NCBI GenBank assembly: GCA_036897095.1
Contig: JAYMSP010000764.1
Coordinates: 1-41,873 of the forward strand
Length of the DNA: 41,873 bases
Reading direction: 5' to 3'
Source: Plantago elongata
Lineage: Eukaryota; Streptophyta; Magnoliopsida; Lamiales; Plantaginaceae
Positions 22,935 through 33,744 of the stretch are shown here, in pieces (the first letter of the stretch is position 1; each line of letters starts with the position of its first letter). The translations under genes were made by a program, and so were the position numbers. Below the pieces are notes generated by a model. That model saw only the letters and a list, made by a program, of their open reading frames with translations. It did no database searches and was not told the origin of the DNA.

Positions 22935-25900
22935 TTACTTTTTTGGTGCTTTTGATAAAAGCTTCTGGCCTCCGCCATTTCGCCACACCCCCTTGACTGG
23001 CACGTTTTCTTCAGTGTTATTTGATGTGGCAGCTTCCTTTGAATTGAGAACAGGATCAGGGTCAGGGTCAGCATTTTTTAGATCTAATAGCGCTTCAGCA
23101 GAGCCATCCCCCAGGCGGACTCTGTGAAATTTTGATGTTTTTTTCTTTTGTTTGCCTTTCCCATTACTGTTACCGAAATTCTGATCGGCTCCATCAACAC
23201 CAGAGGAGTCGTCAATCTTGATTTTTGTATTTGTAGACGCACCAGACCCTCGTGATTCAAGGGAGACAACTTTTGATTTGCCCCTGTCAGCTCGATAACC
23301 ATCCTTCGACAACACCTCAACCTCTTCTTCTGCAGTGTTGTAGCTCGACTGTAGTTCTTTCGCTCTGCTGATAATATCATCAGCTAAGCTGTTCTTAGTT
23401 GTGCTGCTGCTCAACTCCACAGCCTTTCCTTTACCTTTCTTGGGACCATTACTTTCTTTTACACGAATGCTATTGCTCCACCCATTCTCTCCAGAATTAG
23501 TCATCCTGGCATTATGGGTTTCAATCAGCTCTTTCTGCCTTCGAGGATCGGGAAGGAGTCTAGCCAAATCAAGAATGAGATGAGACAGACCAAATTGCTC
23601 CACATGAGCTAGATATATCTCTGGATCCATTGCACCTACACGGTATTCCCCAGATATCTCTTTAAATGCATTAAATTTGACTTCATCAAATCCAAGAGCA
23701 GCACGCATCTGCTCAACCAAGGATTTATTTGCTGTATGAACATCCTTAACTTTCACCGCAACTTCTTCAGTGGCTGGAGGTTTTCGTGTCTGTACTGCTG
23801 AAATTGGAGGAAATTCATTGCTGGAGGACCCAGGAGTTCCATGTGCTGAAAGATTTGGGGCTGATGAAGAATGAGTGATGCGGTTTGAGTTTCCAGAAGT
23901 CTTTGACGAGATTAATGAACCAGCAAATGATGACTCTGTAACTGGCGGAGGCCGAGGCCGAGGCTGAGAAGCTGCAGAATAAGATGAAGCAGAACCTACC
24001 TCTGTTCTTTGTGTATTTTGTCTAGAGGTAGATGTTGATCCGGGAGCACCACTGATTGAAGGCCAACCATGAGAAGTTGTAATTGCTGGCTGTGGGGGGG
24101 CCCGACCAGAGGCTGACCAAGCTGGAGTTGTATTTGAGGCATTAGCCTTGCGATTGCTCTGGCGACGGAGTTGTGATGCTATCGTTTTCTTTGGAGGATC
24201 AGGATTAGAGTTCTGTTGACTACTTCCAGATGCTACGGCAAGGGGAGGAAAAGAAGATTCCCCGAGAGTTCCACTCATTGCACTTTGAGACACGGCTTGC
24301 CGGTATCTCAAAGATGTCTCGGACTCTGAGTTACCAGAAGATTCTACTGGTGGAATGAGTGTATCAAAATCAGCCAAGTCTCCAAGCTCAAATCTGGACC
24401 GAGAACTAGACGATGGCACATTGGCTGTCTCAAGACTTGCTTGGATAGCAAATGAAAGTTCATCATCCGTACGGTCTCGCCGAAATGAGCGCCCTCTTCC
24501 ACGATGATTATCTTGTTCACTGTTCCGTCTGTACCTGAAGCTGGTAGGTATCTACAAAAATTATAAAGCATGCGAGTGCATGGTTATTATGCCAGAAGAA
24601 TAAGATGGTACACACAAGTGCAAGGGCCTAATATGAATGCATTGAAGATGAAGATCAAACAGCAAACAATTATTAAGGATCAATCATGTACATAATATAT
24701 AAACATGCCTGTAGAGCAGCACTGCGCTTCGAACGAGACATTTGCCCACCATGTTCCAAAGCATTGTGCCTCTGAGAAAGGCAAAAAAAAAACATCAACA
24801 AGTGGTACTATCTATGCACACGTATAACTAGGAAAAAAATCTTTTATCTGCAAATGAATAGAGATCTAACCTTCAATTCTGCTTCAGATGTAAATACGAT
24901 GAACTTTTTGCCTAAACAATCCTCGGCCTCACATAGGAAATGGTCTCGGCGAAAGTGTATCTGTAACAATATAGTTATGTTTCAGTTTGTAGCAAAAGAA
25001 TGCACAAAATAAAGAACCAGAAATCCTCAGCAAACAATGTTCTGACCTCCAAGTCATCATAATTCTTGTAGTACTCATATTGTCCAGGATGCTGCCTGCA
25101 CATAAGTAATTCGCAACTAAATACACAGATCATGGTCATATAAGTTGGCAGTTCTGACAAAAGACCAGAAAACAAACTTACCTCTGGCATAAGTGGCAAG
25201 TAAAATGTTCAGTAGACATATGGGTGTAAAGCTCATTGTCCCCATAAAATGGAGTGCGGCAGAATTCACAAACAGGATGCCCCATGAATCCACCCCTTTC
25301 ACTTTCAGTACCATCAACCTCAGAGTCACCCGTGTCTATATGCTGTGTTAGTTGTGACCTTGTGTACAGCTTTTGCTCACATATGAAAACCTAAGAATAA
25401 AAAAGCAACCAGTTGGGGGTCAAGCTATTAGATAAAGTACAGAATCAAAACCAAAATAATTTGCACTCGAGATATTCTACTAATGATACTAATAGTGAAG
25501 CTGAACCGATTGGTTGCTGTACATGATAACAATACAGAAAGTCCTGAAATCTTAAGATCTTTTCAGGTATATAGCTATAAACCTTCCTAATACCTTGATA
25601 TTTCATTCATATGCATCTCAATAAAATGTATGTATATATTCTAGACTGGGAAACTAGATGGAAAAAAGTATTCCTAACATGATATCAAATATCAATCCTT
25701 CAGTCAGAAATCAGTAACTGCCATTTGACTCCAACCAAGTGAAACTTATTAAAAACCCAGTTTTTATCTAAATACTAGGAAAAGCCATGGCTAAGAGGCT
25801 AGCAATTAAGTGGGTGGTGTAAGTTTACATTAGAGAACATAAAATGATGCATCTCTTAAAGGTTAAATAAGAACAAGATTCTTATAAGAATTCAACATGG

Positions 25901-26727
25901 GAGGAGTGAATCTTAAGTTGAATCTATTCAAAATGCCATGCATTAGAGAATATCCTAATTACTAAGTAACATTTATCAACTATGTACAAGAACAGGAAAA
26001 TTGAAGCAATGTGCACCTTTCTTCCTTCCAGGCACAAGCTACACATGATCAACCTATGCTTGTGGAACAAATGCCCCTTGAGGTGTTCAATATTCCTGAA
26101 CTTTGCTCTCCTCCTGGGTCCATCCTCGGCCTGATCGTCCACTTTATCACACTCATTACAAGAGAGCCTGCACATGGCCTTAACCATCTTATAGTGATCC
26201 AAATCATCAAAGAAGGCCTGTGTGTCCTCATGATACCAATACTTTCCCACTCTGCCCTCTTTCGGTTCTGCAGGCAATAGCGAGAAGTCACCGATTGTGT
26301 TGGTATAATCCCCTAAAGCCTGAGGGAAGACAACCAAAAAAGTCAGAATTCATCAACAATTCAAGTTCTGAACACTCTCCCCACACGTATCAAATCGATA
26401 AAGATTGTGTAGCTTATTAAAAAAAAATGTTTTCACAGACCCAAGAAAAAGCATATCTAATTAAAACAAGTTTGATATCAAATAAAGAGCAGAAACTCAT
26501 AGATAACAATACAATAACAGAAAGGTAACAATGAATTGTTAAAGTGATATTGAATCGACCTTGGTGACAAAAACGACGTCGGATTCGGACTTGCAGATAC
26601 AGCAGCGACGATCATCGCAGATGAAACGGAGACGAGCAACGCAGGTGGAGCAAACATCCTTGTGACCGCAAGCACCGTAAGCAACCCACTCCAAGCTCTC
26701 CGCACATACAGCACAGCTATCATCCAT
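22935..26727 (-). CDS. ZNF598/Hel2-type RING and C2H2 zinc-finger E3 ubiquitin ligase
   Basis: Seven exons (26560-26727, 26017-26319, 25182-25390, 25047-25095, 24871-24960, 24709-24771, 22935-24551) total 2499 nt, giving 832 aa. An N-terminal C3HC4 RING has C5, C8, C20, H22, C26, C29, C42 or C43, and C45 (start MDDSCAVCAESLEW). C2H2-type fingers follow: HLKGHLFHKHRLIMCSLC, GHPVCEFCRTPFYGDNELYT, STEHFTCHLCQR and HFRRDHFLCEAEDC. After RHNALEHGGQMSRSKR comes a long serine-rich tail with conserved plant blocks (EQMRAALGFDEVKFNAFKEI, DLARLLPDPRRQKELIETHN) and a lysine-rich segment near the C-terminus. ZNF598/Hel2 proteins ubiquitinate small-subunit proteins of collided ribosomes and trigger ribosome quality control. 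The family call is strong; the function is inferred from it. Intron 6 starts with GC, not GT. It matches remembered At3g62240 and its paralogue At2g47090. Confidence 0.92.
24552..24708 (-). other. Non-canonical GC-AG intron in the ZNF598-like gene
   Basis: Exon 6 ends CTACAG, followed by GCATGTTT. The acceptor TTTTTGTAG precedes ATACCTACC. Joining there preserves the conserved reading ALQ then IPTSFRYRR and keeps the whole gene in frame. The nearest GT, four bases on, would shift the frame. An otherwise perfect CAG/GC donor is typical of the minor GC-AG class. Confidence 0.85.
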
Positions 26728-28220
26728 GGCTTGTGAATCAACGAAATGGAACGGATCTAAGCTAGGGTTGCGAGAGTGATCAGTAACAATGGATATGTGG
26801 TGTGATTGGGAGAGATTTGGTAGGTGCTAGTTGGGATGAATCAGTGGGAAAATCGAGAATTGGGAATTTTTTCGATTTTCTAGGGTTTGTGATTTGTGCA
26901 GAGGAGGGGGAATTGTACCGGACGGACACCGTGGAGATTTGATTGGGTTACAATCTCTCGACTCTTCGTGAGATGTGGTGTGACGACTTAATATTCCAAT
27001 TTCTTACTACATTTTATTTATTGTTACCACCTTTAATGTTCAATTAGTGAATTTTGTAGACCTACTATTTATTTTATTGAACTTTCATTTTGAAGTATCG
27101 AGAGTCGAGACCCGACTTTTATGACTGTCCGTGTGAATATATATAATTTCGACTATACATGTCGTATTCGTATGATATTGTACATTTTGGACGATATTCG
27201 TGAATATAATATTGCTTCAAAATGAATTGACTCGTAGTAGTTGAAAATGGTGATCTACTTATATATTAACCTCTCTCGTTCTTAACCGATGTGGAATGTT
27301 GAGTATTACGATATATATATCGTAAGTAAAAACCATATAAAAGGTTAAAAGGGATAAAAAAAAATTATAAAATAGCCTCAGAACATTACAGGTGTGATTG
27401 ATATATAATTAAAGCCTCGAACTTTAGTTCTTGACTTTTAAAAGTACCATTTATATTTGTCGTTTTAAAATAAATGATAAAATATAAATAATATAAAATG
27501 TTCAATCGTAAAAAATAACTTTTCTAAACTATTCCTCTTTAGAATTATTCATATAATCACAAATATATATTTTGGCACGATCACTCAAGAATGCACATGA
27601 ACAAATCATATAATAGGTATAATATATTGCGTGTCCATTCAATATCTTGTGACCAACAAAAAGTTTTTGCTGGAAATAATAAAAAGAAAATCGTCTAGGT
27701 AGTGTGCAATATGTGGAAACTGAATCTGGATTAGAGGTAGGTGCAAAAAGTCTTCCTGTGTTTCAAACAAATCTCATCACCAGTTCCAATTTTGTAGTAA
27801 GACTGCTTCGAAGCAATTCACACCAAGAGTTCGCTACCGTTGTGAGCTTACAAATCTTGAGTCAAGTCAAATTTAGGACCCTTTGTACAAGTTATACAGA
27901 AGTATTTGGAATTTGCTATCTTGGTCAGCCTTAATGTACATACTTATGAAATAGTATATCACCGGATGATCAAAATGTCATTCTAGTAGTACTTTGTGTA
28001 CCCGGAAAGAAAGCCTTCTATGACCAAATGGAAGACTTGACTTCTAAAATAGTTGGATACATGGAAGAGTTGCTGTCTATTCTGTTGTGCTAGATGCATA
28101 AATTCATATAAGTTGAACTTTTGCAAGTTATACTGTTTGCAATAGGCATCGGAAACTGTTGAAAAGCCCCATTACAACTTGTGCAAGTAATGCTTCAAAA
28201 CATATGTGGAGTTGAAAATG
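26728..28220. other. Intergenic: ZNF598-like promoter and TRM13 3' flank
   Basis: The first 250 bp should be leader and promoter of the ZNF598-like gene. The segment 27360-27480 has paired phrases (AGCCTCAGAACATTACAGG and AAGCCTCGAACTTTAG) resembling degenerate repeats. Plus-strand open segments at 27704-27934 (no ATG) and up to the stop at 28091-28093 (ending GYMEELLSILLC) have a protein-like feel. I recognise no family and see no joined gene model, so they are not annotated as genes. Confidence 0.4.
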
Positions 28221-31056
28221 TTACAGTACAACATCGGGCCTGCTGGCAATCAAGAGGTGGTTTTCGGGAGAAATGGCAGCAGGAACGTACTTCACCAGGT
28301 CCGATCTTAGACCTTGTGATTTCATCCACATTAACCTCCCAGCATCTATGATATCCTTGCACATGAAACCTATTACAGCACGATCAATAGGTTGCATATT
28401 CCTCACTATTTCTTCAACTCCACGTGTATCTGTGTCCAAGCACAGTTCTTTACTCTCAGTCCTGCAGCAGAAAAAGATGGAAATCAATATTGCAAGCATA
28501 AGATAAAATATATGCACAGCATTTTTTAAGGTAATGGACAACATTAGTTCAACTTGGGCAGAGGTATCTGGAGCAGGAAAATCTGAACAATGATCTGCAT
28601 CAACTGCCCAGCTAGTAAACCATGAAATCTTGTGGAAGTCTTCCTTGCTGAAGCCCAAATTAGACATGCATCTCTTATCTGCATAGTGTGAAAAAACTTG
28701 TGCATAATTAATTGTGGAGTTGACAATGCAAAAGAAACTGTAATGAACATTTCACCAGTAAAACGGAACAAAGTTTTGATTTATTACTTATATAGGTTTT
28801 CCACTGGCAGAGATGATGACAACACGTAGCTATCGCCAATCCTCTTAGGTGACAACTGGCCGGGATCTGAGCAGAAGAATTTTGATCAGACTGTCGCTGT
28901 AAGCAGCATCTTAAGGTCATATCTGCACCAAATTTGCATCACGTATCCATAGAACACTTTTTATAGAAGCTCAGTTGGCAGAACTTCCAAATACCTGTTG
29001 CAGGTCCACAGAGATGCTTGCCAATTGCCACATAAGCACCTCCTTGTAATGATCCAACAGCATTCAGGTTCAGATCCTCAACTGCAATTGCAGAAAGGAA
29101 CCTTGGCAGATTACCCATGGAGACATGGTAAATATTGAAGACAAGGGCTCAAGAATACTCTGAATTATGACAGAGCTCAGAGCATATAGAATTGTTTTCG
29201 TACTAGTAAACATATCACCCACATGTTGTGCCAGGTTATGCAGACCATGCAATTTTGAAGATTGTATCTCTAATGTTATGGCCATTAAGGGCAATAATAA
29301 AAGTATAAAATACTACGGAGAAAACTGCAAAATCCAGAAATATAGTCATAATTGAATATTATCCCTACCAAGCTCTTGCTTCAGAAAAATACATGCCAGG
29401 CTCTTTTATTGACCACTTGGACCTAAGGTAGCCAATAAAAAAAAAAAAGATGCATAAATGGATGAGAATAAAAAGCCTCTAGAATCTGAACTTCCTTTCG
29501 TCTATCCAGATTGATGAAAAGACTAATTAGTTCAATCAGGCACCATAACTTGCAGACCGTATAAACATCTACTTTCAAAGAAATTGATCCGCAGCTACTA
29601 TGATCCAGGAGGAAGAAACTCTCTGTGCCTAGGTATTTATCAGAAATCTTATTGCACATCCTAATTTCAAAGTTTCAGGTAATTAACAGAAGCCAGAGAT
29701 TTAAAGGAGAAAATATAAATGAAACAGTTCACAAGCTTGCAAGAAGAAAAAAAACAAGATTTTGAGATCTTACTGTCAATTCTCAACCGCTCTAACACTA
29801 AACTCTCTTTCTGTCGCAAACTCCGATCTGCCTAAGAGTAAAGTTTAGCATGAATGGTAAATCAGGAAACTATTACCAAGCTCAAACAGATTATCACATC
29901 AAATACTGATTAATGCAGGAGGTCAACAATAGACTTTCTATTTAGAAAAAATTGAAGACAGAACTGACCTTAAACTTATATGCCTTGCGTTCCACCAAAA
30001 TGACCTTCTTAATCCCATAACAATCCGCAAGCATCTGAGTCAAGTAACCCCTTCCAGCTCCAAACTCAACCACTGCAGGAACATCAATACAGGTCTCAGA
30101 TCCTCCATTTGATCCACACTGCCCATTGCTTGATCGACTATCCGACCAACATCTTTTAATCACCCCAAACTCTTCCAAGTTCCCAAGTATAGAAGCCTGT
30201 TGCAAAACATGCTTCTTCTGATAAGGTATTTTCCTGAATTGAACACACAGATGCTTAATTAACACTGTTGTTAAGCACAATCAGTGAATCAGAAACATAA
30301 GGATAAACAATCTGACAAACACACCTATGCACATCACCACCAGTCCAAATGCTACAAGCTTCAGGATCCTTATGAGAATCAACAATGCAGTTACGAATAG
30401 ATGCGTGAACAGACTTGATTTTAGCAATCAAGTCAAGAAACTTAGGAACCGACATCGCGTGAACAGCATTCCTTTTCATCTCTGAAGTAACTACAACATC
30501 TTTGTTAGCAGTTTGCTCCTGTTCTACTACTTGCCTACCATTAACAACATCATCATCAACATTTTCACTGCCGGCATTGATGCCTTGCTGATAGAAAGGC
30601 TGACCGGAAAGCGACTCTGCTTGTTTGAGAAAAGGGCATCTCTTGAGGTGACTTTCAAGATTCTCCTCAAGCACGGAGCTGAGCTAGCAGTGAGGAAGAA
30701 TAAGTAATTGCATAAAGTAAAGAAGACTGAGAGAATGTGCTCGAGATTAATATAAATGACTACAAGTTCGAGCTTCTAGATGAGATAAAATTCTAAAGAA
30801 GATAAAGAGGGAAGATGATTACTGAACTGAGAAGAGTCGATTGGGCAAGGAATCCACTGAGCATCAGACCTTTGGGTATGGTTCCCGCAATATCTAGTGA
30901 GATCAAAATCGTTCAATACTCTCATTCATTCAAAGGAAATGGAAATGGAAAAGTGAGAGTGAGGAGGTAGATTACATACGTGGAATCGCCGAGTCGAATG
31001 TTTGCACAGAACCTCTTCTTCCTCGGGAGCCAAAACCTGCAGCTCTCTGTCGCCAT
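28221..31056 (-). CDS. TRM13: tRNA 2'-O-methyltransferase TRM13
   Basis: Nine exons: 30980-31056, 30828-30893, 30325-30678, 29969-30233, 29774-29831, 28995-29081, 28788-28922, 28543-28678, 28221-28461. The sum is 1419 nt, giving 472 aa. TRM13 methylates the 2'-hydroxyl of nucleotide 4 in the acceptor stem of certain tRNAs. Visible signatures: an N-terminal CCCH finger (C6, C17, C28, H31; CRFWLPRKKRFCANI), a CHHC (U11-48K type) finger (C42, H48, H58, C62; HSVLEENLESHLKRC), the SAM-binding motif VEFGAGRGYLTQML, then AIGKHLCGPATD, LRGLAIATCCHHLCQW, and the C-terminal block FMCKDIIDAGRLMW followed by LVKYVP and SPENHLLIA. It is full-length with no missing domain. Donors of exons 2 (GTTCAG) and 8 (GTTGTC) are weak; both were chosen because they restore the conserved protein. 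It matches remembered At4g01880. Confidence 0.93.
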
Positions 31057-31719
31057 CAATTTTAGGTCTAACACCTACCTGTGTTTTTTCAGTTATAAGT
31101 TTTGAGTGGAGGAGGAACTCTATTCGCCGGATTCTCCTAAAACCTCCTATTTCCGATTAGACCAGGATAAATGGGTTTTGGGGGCGACCGGACATGTGGT
31201 TTTATTATTTATCAATTTTGGTGATCGGTTAGCTCAAAACCTTCAAAATTTCCAGGGGTTAAAACTTAAAAGGATTGACAGGTTGAGAATGACACTACGA
31301 GTGAGGACAAACGATGCGATATAGTGAAGTCATTATATCACCTGAAATAACAGTTTAAAAATTAACAATGTCAGTTCAATAAATTATAAATTATATCTCG
31401 ATCCATAAACAAATGAAATGTTATAATAAAATTCAATTTTAGTTATTATATTTATTTATTTCCATAAAATATTGAAATACATAAGCATTAACAACATACA
31501 ATAGTAATGTTTGAATAATCTTTAGAAAACTATCATGATCATTCTTTAAATTTTAATTGTGCTTATTTATTATTTATTATAGTTCTTGTTTTTGTTTAAA
31601 CAAAAGTTACTTATATACCGTCTATTATGGAAGTTCGACCGAAGCAACTTTACTTGTTTAGAAGATGATAATGACCACAGTGACATAAACTACCAACATA
31701 CATGCAATTCTGCAACAAA
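31057..31719. other. Intergenic: TRM13 promoter and peroxidase 3' flank
   Basis: AT-rich from about 31320. The plus-strand open stretch 31106-31324 overlaps the expected TRM13 promoter and shows no recognisable protein. No element or gene is identified. Confidence 0.6.
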
Positions 31720-32829
31720 CTAATTAACAACGGTACAAATCTTTCGAATCTCTCCCCTTTTCCCAGTGAGCACATCAATCGACCCCATTTGTACCATGGC
31801 AGCTGCATAATCTGCTGCCCAGGAAGTGGGATTTTTAACATATTTTGTCACTATTCCAGCAGTTAATCGACTGCTCGTCAATGCCTGGTCCGACGATAAT
31901 AGTCCCTTTTTGCTTTTGAGGTTCTTGAAATACTGACCATCTAGCTTGTTGGGCGTCACAACATCAAGTTTCACTGTTGCAGTCCCATTTCCTGATCTGG
32001 GACATCTTTTCCTCAAGAATGAAGCAAATTTTGGGTCCAAAGATGGATCTTGTTCCTGTTTGCCATTGAATGAATAGAGCCGGCTTGAGAAAGCTGCACA
32101 CTGAGAAACTCCAATGGAATGTGCCCCGGAAAGTGCCACCATTTGAGTAATAGACATCCCTTTTTGGGTGAAAAATCCTGCTATGAAACTTACGTTGGTA
32201 ACCGGGGGTGGAAGATTGCCCCCAACATCTGATTCTAGTGATACTCTTCCATCCCTTCGCCCTCCAGGTACTTTATAAGATATCCCGCCCACCAAGTTTG
32301 AGCTGTCACGAGCTGCGAAAGCAAGTATGTCTGCACAGGACACGGTGTTAGGACATGCAGTTTCCAGTTTAGTCTTGGCATCCTTTATCACTTCAAATCC
32401 TCTCAGGGATTCACCATTTGCTACATGATCTCGTTCAGAACGGATGTTTGATGTGGATTTCAGTAGCAATGAAGCATCACAGCCCTGCAAATGAAATGTA
32501 TGTGCATATTAATGAAAAGGATATGTACCAGTGCATTATACACATGCATAGTGAAAGAGGCAACTTCAGAATGCAGAGGATTATGTGTATTAATTGCACA
32601 TTGGATCACGGCAACTTACTCTAACGAAGCAGTCATGGAAATGCAGTCTAATGAGACCTGCTGCCATCCCTGGATTCTTGGCCACATATTTCGTTACAGA
32701 TTGTTTCACTATAAGCTCTGCTTTTGGACAAGATTTCTTATAGAACCCAAGCTTCAAAGCTGCAGTCGATGAGTGGGGAAATAGCAAGAGGGAAGCCAAG
32801 ATTATTAGAACATTAAGGAATTTCATCAT
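31720..32829 (-). CDS. Class III secretory peroxidase
   Basis: Two exons (32620-32829, 31720-32484) total 975 nt, giving 324 aa. Plant apoplastic haem peroxidase, using hydrogen peroxide to oxidise phenolics in wall cross-linking, lignification or ROS control. Residues 1-23 are a signal peptide ([14 protein letters not shown]). Distal haem site: [18 protein letters not shown] with catalytic R61 and H65. Proximal haem ligand: H192 in [11 protein letters not shown]. Conserved cysteines include C34, C67, C72, C114, C120 and C199, and the family signatures [12 protein letters not shown] and PGGRRDG are present. The start is the first of two adjacent ATGs. Only the first of the three ancestral introns, after FVR, is present. 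Full length and apparently functional; the physiological substrate cannot be told from sequence. Confidence 0.96.
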
Positions 32830-33744
32830 TGAAAAACTGCTGAATTTGTCTCTGTAATGGAACTATGCCACACACACATACATATACACCATGAAGTCTG
32901 CATGCAAGAACCAAACAAGCACAGACAAAACGGACTGAGTCATAACTGGTACGAATAGAATGAACAAATTAACTGCATGAAGTTTTGTCACTTGCACAAA
33001 CCTATTCACTGTTCTACAGCAAGACAAGCTGAAATACTATTGGATAATGTCAACTATCAATGATTGTTAATACTCAAGAGCTTACCCCACAGGCAGTTAA
33101 TTAATAAGGGTAATGAGATTACTGGGAGATAATTATCACCTCACACTCAGGATCAAGAGAATCAATCTAATCTAAGGAATAATAACCTCAATGTGCCGGC
33201 AATTGACCAAGTTAATTGCGCGTGGCTGGTAAGTGCTGAGCCGTATTCCTATTGGGCAAATATGTTTGAAGTAGCTAGCCTAGCTCCAAATCAAAGCTGC
33301 CATTAGAGAGCTGTAGTTGCTTATTTCCATCTTTTATTAATAATACTCACATCTTTAATTAAGCATATAGTACACTAACTAGAGCTCTAAAAACTAGCAT
33401 TAGTAGACAATATATACAAGGATGCCTTGAATTATTCATGTTTACTGTATTGAAATGGTCTCAGCTAGAGATACAAATTAATTGAGCTGTATGTATTATG
33501 TACTACATATTGTGATCTAATTTATTAGCATGATTCATCGAATAGGAACTCCCCTTTCGAGGTTTTCCAATATCAGAAAGTAGATGATCCTTTAATCATG
33601 CTTCTTCTCGTTTGAAACCCTGCCATGTCAGAATAGGGTGTCAGAACTCAGATGTTTCAATGTTTGCCTCTCTCTATCTACGGTGAACTTGCTTTTTCCA
33701 TTGCAGTTGTATATTAGTATTACATCTGTAAGAAACAAGTCCCT
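32830..33744. other. Intergenic: peroxidase promoter and 3' flank of membrane-protein gene
   Basis: No coding sequence is recognised. A weak TATA-like TGTATATG occurs on the minus strand near 32881-32889, about 55 bp upstream of the peroxidase ATG. The rest is AT-rich spacer that should include the 3'UTR of the gene to the right. Confidence 0.5.
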
